Below, piece by piece: positions 1 through 6,355 of a stretch of 10,494 nt of DNA. Numbering within the stretch: position 1 is the first letter of the stretch; each line of letters starts with the position of its first letter. Below the pieces are notes generated by a model that was not told the origin of the DNA, searched no databases, and worked only from the letters and a program-made list of their open reading frames with translations. Source of the stretch: SLJK01 sp964567295 (GTDB lineage: Bacteria > Bacillota > Dethiobacteria > DTU022 > UBA8154); assembly GCA_964567295.1 (NCBI GenBank), contig CAZMLU010000053.1, forward strand, positions 1 through 10,494. The letters are read 5' to 3'. A program made the position numbers and the translations under genes.

Positions 1-1
1 A

Positions 2-976
2 AGTGGGGAAATATATTTTACTTCCGGAGGGACAGAATCCAACAATATGGCTCTATCGGGGATAGCCCGCCGCAATTACAGGCGCGGCAAGCACCTGGTA
101 ACTTCCAAAACAGAACATTCCTCTGTCCTGGAGCCAATAAAAAAACTGGAATTGGAAGGTTTTCAAGTTGCATACCTGGAACCTGACCGTAACGGGTTTC
201 TTGATCCTTTACAACTCGCCGAGACAGTAACCCCAAAAACAATACTGGTGAGCATTATGCACGTTAATAATGAAATCGGCACCATCCAACCCATCACAGA
301 TATTACGGCCTCTATTAAGCGAAAAAATCCACAAACTATAGTGCATGTGGATGCGGTGCAGTCATTTACAAGACTCCCTCTATCCCCACGAGAACAGGGG
401 ATAGATATTCTCAGCATAAGTGCCCATAAATTTCACGGACCCAAAGGTACCGGCGCCCTTTATATCCGTGAAGGAATACTAGCGGAGCCATTGTTAGCAG
501 GAGGCGAGCAAGAAAAGGGATTACGGGCAGGCACAGAAAATACACCCGGCATCTCCGCCATGGCTTTGGCTGCCCGTCTAAACAGTGAGAACAGGAAAGA
601 AAAAACCGCCCAGTTAAAAATTTTCAAGGAAAAAATGCTCTCGTCTATTGAAACGGCACATCCCTGGGCACGGATCAACGGCCCCCGTAAAGGCGAAGGT
701 GCTCCTAATATACTCAATATTTCTTTCCCGGGGCTTAAAGGAGAAATTATCCTGCACGCCCTGGAAGAACATAATATTTTTGTTTCTACCGGCTCTGCCT
801 GCCATTCCAGAAAAAATAAGCCCAGCCATGTTCTGGAAGCGATCGGCGCAGAAAAGGCCGCCCTGGATGGAGCTATTAGAATGAGTTTTTCCTGTATGAA
901 TACCACGGAAGAAATAGAGTATGCCGCTTCCAAAATTCCACAGGTTATTTCGGAACTTAAGGCTTTTATGAGCTAA
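2..976 (+). CDS. Cysteine desulfurase, NifS/IscS type (5'-truncated by window edge)
   Basis: This is a PLP-dependent enzyme that takes sulfur from L-cysteine, leaving alanine, and carries it as a persulfide for Fe-S cluster or other sulfur-cofactor assembly in the cytoplasm. The frame is open from base 2, before the first ATG at 47. The upstream codons read IYFTSGGTESNN, the conserved early motif of class V aminotransferase-fold desulfurases, so the gene begins outside the window. About 324 residues are present and roughly 50-60 N-terminal residues are missing. The PLP-binding lysine is in SAHKFHGPKG (codon 428-430). The persulfide cysteine is in STGSACHS (codon 800-802). RAGTEN also matches the family. 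It is the only large plus-strand gene and converges on the minus-strand clusters. Its sulfur could feed the Fe-S ATPases nearby, but no operon link is visible. The family is certain; the physiological acceptor is not. Confidence 0.95.
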   Translation, partial: SGEIYFTSGGTESNNMALSGIARRNYRRGKHLVTSKTEHSSVLEPIKKLELEGFQVAYLEPDRNGFLDPLQLAETVTPKTILVSIMHVNNEIGTIQPITDITASIKRKNPQTIVHVDAVQSFTRLPLSPREQGIDILSISAHKFHGPKGTGALYIREGILAEPLLAGGEQEKGLRAGTENTPGISAMALAARLNSENRKEKTAQLKIFKEKMLSSIETAHPWARINGPRKGEGAPNILNISFPGLKGEIILHALEEHNIFVSTGSACHSRKNKPSHVLEAIGAEKAALDGAIRMSFSCMNTTEEIEYAASKIPQVISELKAFMS

Positions 977-1010
977 AAGGTTGTTCACCTATAATACGTT
1001 TATAATGCAG

Positions 1011-1034
1011 AAGAGCGGTAAAATAGCTTTTTTT
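1011..1034 (+). terminator. Weak Rho-independent terminator after the cysteine desulfurase
   Basis: AAGAGC (1011-1016) can pair with GCTTTT (1026-1031) around a 9-nt loop, with one G-T pair. A run of seven T begins at 1028. It lies 35 nt after the desulfurase stop. The stem is short and AT-rich, so termination may be partial. Confidence 0.35.
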
Positions 1035-1091
1035 GTTGAAATACATTTAAGACACTCTCTCAAATGAAAAAACGATAGAGAGCTTCTAAAT

Positions 1092-1120
1092 TTTACATGA
1101 ATAGAAAATTATGATAAGAT
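1092..1120 (+). promoter_or_regulatory. Possible sigma-A promoter for the structured leader and 28-codon gene
   Basis: The -35 TTTACA (1092-1097) matches TTGACA at five of six positions. A 17-nt spacer separates it from -10 TAAGAT (1115-1120), which matches TATAAT at four of six. Predicted transcription would start near 1127, where the first arm of the folded leader begins. The surroundings are AT-rich, so chance matches are likely. Confidence 0.35.
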
Positions 1121-1125
1121 AAACA

Positions 1126-1208
1126 TGGAGAAAGTTGAATAATGAAAAATCTTTTGCTAAAAGATTCAAATAGGTGGTAGCAACTGCTTAGTTAACCATT
1201 CATCTCCA
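1126..1208 (+). promoter_or_regulatory. Candidate structured 5' leader (three-way junction)
   Basis: Three helices nest without conflict. P1 pairs TGGAGA (1126-1131) with TCTCCA (1203-1208). P2 is a perfect 8-bp hairpin, AATCTTTT-GCT-AAAAGATT (1148-1166). P3 is an imperfect hairpin of about 1175-1198, in which TGGT pairs with ACCA and AACT with AGTT. The leader lies between a possible promoter and the ribosome binding site of the 28-codon gene. It does not match any riboswitch class I can name. The stretch GGTGGTA...TTCATCTCC faintly recalls a T-box antiterminator. A 12-codon reading frame (1142-1180) with GGAG 11 nt upstream is an alternative reading as a leader peptide. Hand folding of AT-rich DNA is weak evidence. 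Confidence 0.3.
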
Positions 1209-1260
1209 CATAAACTTTTTAGTAAATAACTATACTTAACACCAGAGAGGTGACGCAAAG

Positions 1261-1347
1261 ATGGATTGGAATATTATTTTTATCGGCTTATTCATCATGG
1301 CACTTATCATAAGTATACTAGTAGCAAAAGATAATCCTACTGATTAA
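1261..1347 (+). CDS. Small single-pass membrane peptide, 28 aa, unknown function
   Basis: The reading frame encodes 28 residues. A short N-terminal stretch (MDWN) precedes a hydrophobic segment at about residues 5-21 (IIFIGLFIMALIISILV), and the polar tail is AKDNPTD. This is the layout of a single-pass membrane peptide. A good ribosome binding site, GAGAGGTGA (1245-1253), sits 7 nt before the ATG, the main reason to believe it is translated. It stands alone in an otherwise gene-free stretch behind a possible promoter and folded leader. Similar tiny proteins act as accessory subunits of transporters (KdpF, MetS) or oxidases, but I see no family-specific signature and do not assign one. It may be a remnant of a lost operon. 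Confidence 0.5.
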   Translation: MDWNIIFIGLFIMALIISILVAKDNPTD

Positions 1348-1426
1348 ACTTAAGGTAAACCGTATTCCGACATGATTTGCCGTACTCATTCCCTAAAAAG
1401 CTTATTATTGCTTTCCTGGCTGAAAA

Positions 1427-1891
1427 TTATTTAACGACCAATACTTTTTTTTCACAATTCTGCACGACTGCATTGCTAACACTTCCCAGCATTATACCCC
1501 AACCATCTCCTCTGCCTCTACTGCCAATTATAACCAAATCATAATTTCCTTCTGCAGCCGCCTCACATATAGTTTTTGCAGGGTGCCCTTCTTTTAACAT
1601 TGTACTTACCTCAATTTTTTTTCTCTCAAAAACCTCTGCAGCGGCCTCCAAAACCCTTTTTCTTTCTTTATTCTCCTTCTCCTCCAGGTTTTCCAAATGT
1701 TTACGCATTTCCGTTTCAGTTACGGCTAATTCACCATCAGATAAATACCACGATGATTTAGCATATTTCCTCTTATACGTATGAAGCAGTGTAATATCAG
1801 CAACTTCTTTCATAGCCTCAGCAAGTTTGGCTGCTTCTTCTATCACTCTATTACTATTTTCAGAACCATCTGTGCAAACTAAAATTTTCAT
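1427..1891 (-). CDS. Universal stress protein (UspA family), ATP-binding type
   Basis: This is a cytoplasmic universal stress protein of 154 residues, the normal size of a single Usp domain. The N-terminal strand MKILVCTDGS carries the conserved aspartate (D8) and is followed by alternating helices and strands. The C-terminal nucleotide motif G-x2-G-x9-G-S is complete at residues 123-137 (GSRGRG...GS), so it should bind ATP. Residues 62-92 form a long charged helix. An upstream ATG at 1912 is open in frame, but the ribosome binding site GGAGAGGAGA (1901-1910) lies between the two ATGs and 9 nt before the one at 1891, so 1891 is chosen. A TATAAT-like palindrome at 1909-1921 could provide a -10, but no good -35 is visible. 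Its role in this neighbourhood is unknown; such proteins are often adjacent to unrelated genes. Confidence 0.92.
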   Translation of the reverse strand: MKILVCTDGSENSNRVIEEAAKLAEAMKEVADITLLHTYKRKYAKSSWYLSDGELAVTETEMRKHLENLEEKENKERKRVLEAAAEVFERKKIEVSTMLKEGHPAKTICEAAAEGNYDLVIIGSRGRGDGWGIMLGSVSNAVVQNCEKKVLVVK

Positions 1892-1921
1892 AGAAGTATT
1901 TCTCCTCTCCATATTATATGG

Positions 1922-2386
1922 CTAACGATAGGATATCGCCTTCCATTTTTTTTCTACACTAACATTGCCGTTCTTAAATTCATCGGCCAGTGTTTTCCAG
2001 CGACATGAAAGATTATCAAGGTGCTCAGCAATATCACCTTATAAAATTTGTTCTGCCCCCGGATGGGTCGGATAAGCTCCGCAAGCTTTGACCATCCTTC
2101 TCAAAGATTCGGGTGCATCTATGATAGGACAGTGAGCCAGGTGGTTCTCGTTAAAGGGCTGTTCTTTCTGATAAGCTTTAAAGAGAGGATTCTGTAAAAC
2201 CTCTTTCAGGCTTTTTCCTTTGATGCTATCTACAGCAAAGTGCACAAAGGCACAGGGCTCCACATCACCTACGGCATTTATGTGAAAGTACTGCTTCCCT
2301 ACAGGAATATAGTCAAAGGCACAGGTGACGGTTCCGTCATCTTTGCCTTTGACTATACTTGAACCGCCACCTGGATAACATTCATT
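1922..2386 (-). pseudogene. Decayed radical SAM protein, C-terminal remnant with internal stop
   Basis: The open frame from 2386 to a TAA at 2041-2039 encodes 115 residues with no good start; only an internal GTG (2263) exists. The part reading YFHINAVGDVEPCAFVHFAV, then HCPIIDAPESLRRMV and AYPTHPGAE, resembles the C-terminal portion of a family of clostridial radical SAM proteins with auxiliary cysteines. After the TAA the same frame continues for 38 more codons (GDIAEHLDNL...RWKTLADEF) to a TAG at 1924-1922. That stretch also looks like the usual C-terminal tail. The radical SAM core with its CxxxCxxC cluster site is absent, because a DUF5320 gene begins just upstream. I read this as a 5'-deleted gene with an additional nonsense mutation. 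Family assignment is from memory of conserved motifs. Confidence 0.7.
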
Positions 2387-2410
2387 TTAATTTCCCAAGT
2401 TACAGCAGGA

Positions 2411-2683
2411 CTAATCTTCATAACATTTAGCTGTCTCTTCTAAATTATTTTCCAACATTTTTAGCTGCTCTCTTAAAAATGTTGCCTTTTCTTCGAGCAA
2501 TCTTTTTTCTTCAGTAGCACTGCTGCCATAAAACAAGGGCTTGCGGTATCCATACTTCCACCAGCGCCTGCGCCCCTGCAGAGGGTTGGCGAAACCTGGC
2601 ATTGGATACCCTGCACAGTAACCTACAAACCTTCCTTCCCCAGGGCCGGACCCTAAGGGACCAGTACCATCTCCACCAGGCAT
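2411..2683 (-). CDS. DUF5320 family protein with C-terminal coiled coil
   Basis: This 90-residue protein begins MPGGDGTGPLGSGPGEGR, the glycine-rich signature that defines DUF5320 proteins. An aromatic and basic middle follows (GRRRWWKYGYRKPLFYG, about residues 37-53). Residues 56-86 form a charged amphipathic helix likely to be a coiled coil. Cysteines lie at 23 and 87. The start is supported by GGAGGT (2693-2698) 9 nt upstream. It follows a second DUF5320 gene after a 45-nt gap and is probably co-transcribed. The molecular function is unknown. The family is repeatedly found beside NifX/NifB-type and MinD-like Fe-S ATPase genes, as here, which suggests a scaffold or small partner in cluster handling. 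That last point is inference from context. Confidence 0.85.
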   Translation of the reverse strand: MPGGDGTGPLGSGPGEGRFVGYCAGYPMPGFANPLQGRRRWWKYGYRKPLFYGSSATEEKRLLEEKATFLREQLKMLENNLEETAKCYED

Positions 2684-2728
2684 CCTTTTATACCTCCAAT
2701 CTTATCAGCATTATATACACTTGCTTTA

Positions 2729-2932
2729 TTACCACCAAAAACGACGTCCTCGACCACCTCCACCCCTTCTCAAACCCCTGCCAAAACGAGGGCGGAGGGA
2801 AAAACAGTTAGCTTGTGGCCCGTATACCGGAAACTTAGCAGCATCGTTTCGAACGGGCAAAACACAGTAACCACCGCTTCTTCCTGTCATGGGACCTACT
2901 CCAACAGGGCCTGTTCCATCAAAACCGGACAT
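2729..2932 (-). CDS. DUF5320 family protein, short form without coiled coil
   Basis: This 67-residue protein opens with MSGFDGTGPVGVGPMTGR, the DUF5320 N-terminal signature, then GGYC, and ends in a Gly/Arg-rich and aromatic tail (GRGLRRGGGGRGRRFWW). There is no coiled coil, unlike its downstream paralogue. A longer frame to 2977 exists, but the ribosome binding site AAAGGGGGTGA (2938-2948) is only 5 nt before the ATG at 2932, so the shorter start is chosen. It is the first gene behind a near-consensus promoter at about 3005-3034. The basic tail could bind nucleic acid or an acidic partner, but this is speculation. Function is unknown. Confidence 0.82.
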   Translation of the reverse strand: MSGFDGTGPVGVGPMTGRSGGYCVLPVRNDAAKFPVYGPQANCFSLRPRFGRGLRRGGGGRGRRFWW

Positions 2933-2987
2933 GAAACTCACCCCCTTTCCTAATCTTGTTTTCAAAGTACTCTGCATTAATATTATG

Positions 2988-3032
2988 GACTTATGCTCAT
3001 ATTAATATTAAACAATACATTGGGCATATGTC
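2988..3032. repeat. Interrupted inverted repeat straddling the DUF5320 promoter (possible operator)
   Basis: GACTTATGC (2988-2996) and GCATATGTC (3024-3032) are inverted copies with one mismatch in nine, separated by 27 nt. One arm overlaps the -35 and the spacer, and the other lies at about the transcription start. The centre falls on the -10 region, which itself contains the palindrome ATATTAATAT (2999-3008). The placement suits a looping or dimeric repressor, but I cannot name a regulator. Confidence 0.4.
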
Positions 3033-3034
3033 AA
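3005..3034 (-). promoter_or_regulatory. Strong sigma-A-type promoter for the DUF5320 pair
   Basis: On the minus strand a perfect -35 TTGACA (3034-3029) is followed after 18 nt by TAATAT (3010-3005), or after 17 nt by TTAATA (3011-3006). Transcription would start near 2997, giving a leader of about 65 nt before the ATG at 2932. Confidence 0.65.
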
Positions 3035-3092
3035 TTTCAATTACAGGCTGTATATATATGCAAAAAGTGCTTAGAGTGAATAAGCTGCCGTT

Positions 3093-3111
3093 TATAATGA
3101 TAATGAGAATC
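3093..3111. promoter_or_regulatory. Fur-box-like sequence in a gene-free stretch
   Basis: TATAATGATAATGAGAATC matches the classical 19-bp Fur box (GATAATGATAATCATTATC) at 15 positions, including an unbroken ATAATGATAAT. A perfect TATAAT (3093-3098) on the plus strand overlaps it, but its -35 is poor. It lies between the end of the ABC ATPase gene and the DUF5320 promoter, about 60 bp upstream of the latter's -35. Apart from this, 3035-3200 holds no gene I can support. Confidence 0.4.
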
Positions 3112-3200
3112 TTTCTCTGTCATACGGTATAGTTCTTATGGTGTTACCAAGGCTTAAAAGCAAAGTCATAATTACATTTAAAATAGTACTCGGGTTGAAA

Positions 3201-3809
3201 TTAAACATAGTAAATGTTGTCTGCCATTTCACTACTTTCCTTTGAATCATGTGTTACATATATGGTCGTCAGTGCTAGCTCCCTTTGCAAGCTCTTTAAT
3301 TGACGTCTGAGGCGAATAGCAATATTTTCATCCAGGCTGCTTAATGGTTCGTCCATTAACAAAACATCTGGACGTGGAGCAATTGTTCTTGCTAATGCCA
3401 CCCTCTGCTTTTCTCCACCGCTTAGATTTTGCAGGTAACGATTTTCCAGGTGGCTGATTTCCAAAAGCTCCATCAACTCATTTACCTGTCCTTTTATTTT
3501 CTTTGAAGGGATTTTTTTTATTTTCAAGCCGTACGCAATATTATTGAAAACAGATAAATGCGGGAACAGGTGAAGACCCTGGAACAGGTAACCGATATTT
3601 CTTTTTTGAGGTGGAACGCAGTCCACAGGTATATCGTTAAAAAAAACATTCCCTTCATAAGCAATCAACCCTGCAACGATATTAAGCAAAGTCGTCTTGC
3701 CTGACCCGGTAGGGCCATAAATAACCAGCAGTTCACCACTGTCAACTTTTAAAGTATAAAAACGTTCCACAAATCTTGGTTTAGCGCCGCATACTTTTAT
3801 TTCAGGCAT
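3201..3809 (-). CDS. ABC transporter ATP-binding protein, short ModC-like form
   Basis: This cytoplasmic ATPase powers the importer encoded with it. All nucleotide-binding motifs are present: Walker A GPTGSGKTT (32-40), Q-loop Q77, signature LSGGEKQ (129-135), Walker B LLMDEP (150-155) followed by SSLD, and the switch histidine in THD (H187). The stretch PPQKRNIGYLFQGLHLFPHLSVFNNIAYGL is closer to molybdate/tungstate and related ATPases than to typical SsuB/TauB. At 202 residues it is short: it stops at ADNIYYV, where relatives continue with a final strand and a TOBE/Mop regulatory domain. No convincing continuation appears in another frame. The ATG at 3809 has GGAGGG about 6 nt upstream and overlaps the end of the permease gene by 8 nt, indicating translational coupling. 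The missing tail may be natural or reflect erosion. Confidence 0.92.
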   Translation of the reverse strand: MPEIKVCGAKPRFVERFYTLKVDSGELLVIYGPTGSGKTTLLNIVAGLIAYEGNVFFNDIPVDCVPPQKRNIGYLFQGLHLFPHLSVFNNIAYGLKIKKIPSKKIKGQVNELMELLEISHLENRYLQNLSGGEKQRVALARTIAPRPDVLLMDEPLSSLDENIAIRLRRQLKSLQRELALTTIYVTHDSKESSEMADNIYYV

Positions 3810-4569
3810 CCAGGTCCCTCCATTTAGAAGTTAACTTATTTTCTAGCAATAGAAATATTTTTTCTGAACAGAAACACAACAAAGATAAAATTAGTAAGCA
3901 GACAATAATAATGTCAACTCTCAACAAGCTTTCACCTTTCATTAATAATGATCCTAAACCAGTGGATATTGCTATCATTTCTGCAGCGATAATTACCCGC
4001 CAGGCCATGCCGGCTTCCAGTTTTAAGCCCGTAAAAATGTTGGGCAATGCCAGCGGAAGCACTATTGTGGTTAGAACCTGCCACTCTGAAGCCCCCAGCA
4101 TCTTAGATGCTTTGACCAAATTTTGATCAACACTCTTCACACCTGTCATGGTGTTGTAAAGCATGGGGAAAAAAGCACAAATAAAGACAATCATCACCGG
4201 CAGCAATTCATTAATACCTATCCATAGAATAAAAAGCGGCAGCCATCCGATAGCAGGGATGGGATAAAGTATGCTAATAATAGGACTGATATTATTTCTA
4301 ATGGCCTCGTTCCAACCCATAGCGATTCCTAGCACTAGACCGGTACAAGCTCCCAAAAAAAATCCGGCTGCCACCCTTAAAAAACTAGCCTTTATATGGT
4401 CAAACAGAAAACCTTCCCTTGCTAATAAATAGAAGGTCTTAAATACCTGTGAAGCAGGGGGAAATAAGCTTTGCTCTGGAAAAAAGTATCGCGAGCTAAT
4501 CTCCCAACCAATAAACAGGATAATTACAGGTTTGAGCACATTTATGTAAGATAAAATTATTTTAGCCAC
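3802..4569 (-). CDS. ABC transporter permease, NitT/TauT (SsuC-like) family
   Basis: This is an integral membrane permease of 255 residues, the normal length for SsuC/TauC-type subunits. About six hydrophobic segments can be seen (approximately residues 10-21, 65-85, 98-118, 121-140, 190-207 and 218-234). The cytoplasmic EAA loop that docks on the ATPase lies at about 152-183 (KASKMLGASEWQVLTTIVLP followed by ALPNIFTGLKL). The start is GTG at 4569, with AGGTG (4575-4579) 5 nt upstream in the 12-nt gap after the binding-protein gene. It overlaps the ATPase gene by 8 nt, so the three transporter genes form one operon. Family relatives import nitrate, taurine, sulfonates, thiamine precursors and others, so the family does not fix the substrate. 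Confidence 0.92.
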   Translation of the reverse strand: MAKIILSYINVLKPVIILFIGWEISSRYFFPEQSLFPPASQVFKTFYLLAREGFLFDHIKASFLRVAAGFFLGACTGLVLGIAMGWNEAIRNNISPIISILYPIPAIGWLPLFILWIGINELLPVMIVFICAFFPMLYNTMTGVKSVDQNLVKASKMLGASEWQVLTTIVLPLALPNIFTGLKLEAGMAWRVIIAAEMIAISTGLGSLLMKGESLLRVDIIIVCLLILSLLCFCSEKIFLLLENKLTSKWRDLDA

Positions 4570-4581
4570 GAAAGCACCTGT

Positions 4582-5589
4582 TTAAAAATTTTTATAAAGA
4601 ATTTCTCCTGCAGGAAAGGAGCTTTGAATATAGTCCAGGGTTGCCAGGTAATCAATAGCTTCCTGTATTTCTTCGTGATGCAGCTTTACACAATACTGAT
4701 GATTGTTCAAAGCTTTTTCCAAAATAGCAAGCGTTAATTTATAATCATCCTGGAGTAAAACGTCACCTGCTTGTTCAATTACCCCCGTTGTTATGTTAAG
4801 GTAATTGAACATGATCTCGGCTGATTCTTGTGGATTATCGTTAACCCAGGAAGTTGCCCGTGTGTTAACCTTTACCATTTTTTCTACCAATTCTGGGTTT
4901 TCTTTAATTAACTCATCTGAAACCACAAGGACGCTGCCCTGCATTTCAGGCCATATTTCTGCTCCAGAAACAAACATTTTAAAGCCACAAGCTTCGGCAA
5001 ATGAAGCATAATGCTCGGGCAGCATTACTACGTCTAGATCCCCTTTGATAAACAAAGGTATCTGTTTTTGAGGAGATAACCGCGATATTTTTTGCAGGAT
5101 TCTTTCTTTATCAAGCTCGTGTTTTTGCATAAAGAGGTGAAGAGCAACATCTGCAGCACTTCCTTCCCGGGGACAGCCTATACGTATATCTTTTTTCTCT
5201 AAATCCTTTAAAGACGTGATTTCTGCTGGATTAACCAACATACCATATCCGAATTTATGAGTACCAGCAATAATTTTTAGATCAACATCGCCATTAGCAT
5301 AAGCTAAAATAGCCGGAGTCAGGCAGATGTAAGCAGCCTGAACCTGTCCCCGGGCCATTGCTGCAGCCAGCGCCAAACCCGTATCATAGGTTTCATATGT
5401 GCCAACATTAATTCCTTCTTCTGCGAACCAGTTCTTTTCTAACGCAATAAAAGCAGCTGCAGCATGGCTGTTCTGCTCCAGGGCCAGTCCAATTTCCCCC
5501 TGTTTCTCTTGGCAGCCGGAAAAAACAAGAAAACTGCTCAATAACAACAACAAAAGTATAAATAATTTATTTTTTTTGATAAAAACCAC
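4582..5589 (-). CDS. Solute-binding lipoprotein of a NitT/TauT-type ABC importer (NMT1/SsuA-like)
   Basis: This is the extracytoplasmic binding protein of the importer, 335 residues. Residues 1-26 form a lipoprotein signal: basic MVFIKKNK, a leucine-rich core, and lipobox FSGC with the lipidated cysteine at 26. The mature part has the NMT1/SsuA-like pattern. FIALEKNWFAEEGINV is near the start, a TGLALAAAMARGQVQAAY region follows, then GYGMLVNP and IGCPREGSAADVALHLFM. The start is GTG at 5589, with GGAGGGAGGG (5597-5606) 7 nt upstream, 22 nt after the DUF364 gene. The ligand cannot be read from sequence. The upstream ModE-type operator suggests molybdate or tungstate, or a compound tied to their use, although classical oxyanion receptors are ModA, WtpA or TupA. 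This protein is in none of those families as far as I can tell. Confidence 0.9.
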   Translation of the reverse strand: MVFIKKNKLFILLLLLLSSFLVFSGCQEKQGEIGLALEQNSHAAAAFIALEKNWFAEEGINVGTYETYDTGLALAAAMARGQVQAAYICLTPAILAYANGDVDLKIIAGTHKFGYGMLVNPAEITSLKDLEKKDIRIGCPREGSAADVALHLFMQKHELDKERILQKISRLSPQKQIPLFIKGDLDVVMLPEHYASFAEACGFKMFVSGAEIWPEMQGSVLVVSDELIKENPELVEKMVKVNTRATSWVNDNPQESAEIMFNYLNITTGVIEQAGDVLLQDDYKLTLAILEKALNNHQYCVKLHHEEIQEAIDYLATLDYIQSSFPAGEILYKNF

Positions 5590-5611
5590 GGCACTTCCCT
5601 CCCTCCATTAA

Positions 5612-6355
5612 CTAAGTGCTCAAAGGACAGAACCAGGACAGTTTCAGCAGTCGGGATGTGCCTGAAATCGTAGTCCCGTAATATATTATTTTCTTATTAT
5701 CCATAAAAATGGGTATTGTTCTGTTGGTAAGGACAGTGCCGGTGACCAAAGCCAGGTCACACCACTCCAGGTTTTCAGAAGTAGAATCTTCCCCTTCCAC
5801 AAAAACCTTCCCGACTTTCTTGCCCCGGTTTTCCCTATCAAGATCGTTAATGCGCAGCGGAAAATTTGCTTCCAGGGCTTCCGCCATTCGAGGTTGAAAA
5901 CCCACCAGGTTGATCTTGGGATTAACCTGGTGACAATAATTTTTGAGATATGCTGTTAATTCACGAGCACATAACTGGGGCTGCTCGTTTTTACAATGCT
6001 CACTGGCCGGGATCAATCTCAGGTACCGCATAGTAGCATTCAAAGCAGCTATAAAGATGGTTATCTCTTTGCTGTTACGTAAGGGCATCTCCAGTACCTG
6101 GGACAAACTCCCACAAAAACTGCTTTCGCTGCTGCTATATGCCTGTCCTGCTGCTCCCTTAAAGACAGCTTCTGTCAAAGATTCTTTACCTTTCAATAAA
6201 GCATAGTCTTTGTCCTTTGGGTTGCCCAGAGCTTGTTCAGGAGAAAGTGAGCGAGCCGTTATTTTTACCTGCTCCTCCAGTAAATTGTTATCGATAAGGA
6301 CATTCTTCCATTTTGACCGTAAATCCTCATAAATATCTGTTTTTGTAGAGCTCAC
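5612..6355 (-). CDS. DUF364 family protein (putative heavy-metal chelation domain)
   Basis: This is a predicted cytoplasmic protein of 247 residues and the first gene of the ABC operon. The N-terminal half has the DUF4213/DUF364 features LGNPKDKDYALLKGKE (about 43-58) and a region ending EHCKNEQPQLCARELTAYL (119-137). The C-terminal half has the DUF364 core: INLVGFQPRMAEAL (148-161), WCDLALVTGTVLTNRTIP (198-215) and YYGTTISGTSRLLKLSWFCP (225-244). Candidate metal ligands are H120, C121, C129 and C243. The start is GTG at 6355 with AGGAGG 9 nt upstream (6365-6370). The biochemical role of the family is not established; the chelation label is a database prediction. Its place between a ModE-type operator and an importer suggests it receives, senses or inserts the imported metal oxyanion. 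Confidence 0.85.
   Translation of the reverse strand: MSSTKTDIYEDLRSKWKNVLIDNNLLEEQVKITARSLSPEQALGNPKDKDYALLKGKESLTEAVFKGAAGQAYSSSESSFCGSLSQVLEMPLRNSKEITIFIAALNATMRYLRLIPASEHCKNEQPQLCARELTAYLKNYCHQVNPKINLVGFQPRMAEALEANFPLRINDLDRENRGKKVGKVFVEGEDSTSENLEWCDLALVTGTVLTNRTIPIFMDNKKIIYYGTTISGTSRLLKLSWFCPLST

Noticed and set aside
460..988. Long minus-strand frames opposite the cysteine desulfurase
   Set aside because: They are antisense to a clearly conserved gene, lack ribosome binding sites and show no family motifs.
1251..1260. GACGCAAAG resembles the core of the c-di-GMP-I (GEMM) riboswitch
   Set aside because: It directly abuts the start codon and includes the spacer after the ribosome binding site. 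The other conserved parts (the GGCAAACC segment and the tetraloop-receptor arm) are absent.
1909..1921. CCATATAATATGG palindrome as the promoter -10 of the universal stress gene
   Set aside because: It contains TATAAT on the minus strand, but no acceptable -35 lies 16-18 bp upstream, and transcription would start within the ribosome binding site.
3100..3203. Frameshifted continuation of the ABC ATPase that would supply its missing C-terminus
   Set aside because: A shifted frame is open for about 38 codons (FNFNPSTILN...), but it does not resemble the expected ABC tail or a TOBE domain.
3138..3245. 35-codon plus-strand frame antisense to the end of the ABC ATPase, just after the Fur-like site
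   Set aside because: No ribosome binding site precedes the ATG, the product has no recognisable features, and about 45 bases of it are simply the antisense of the ATPase gene.
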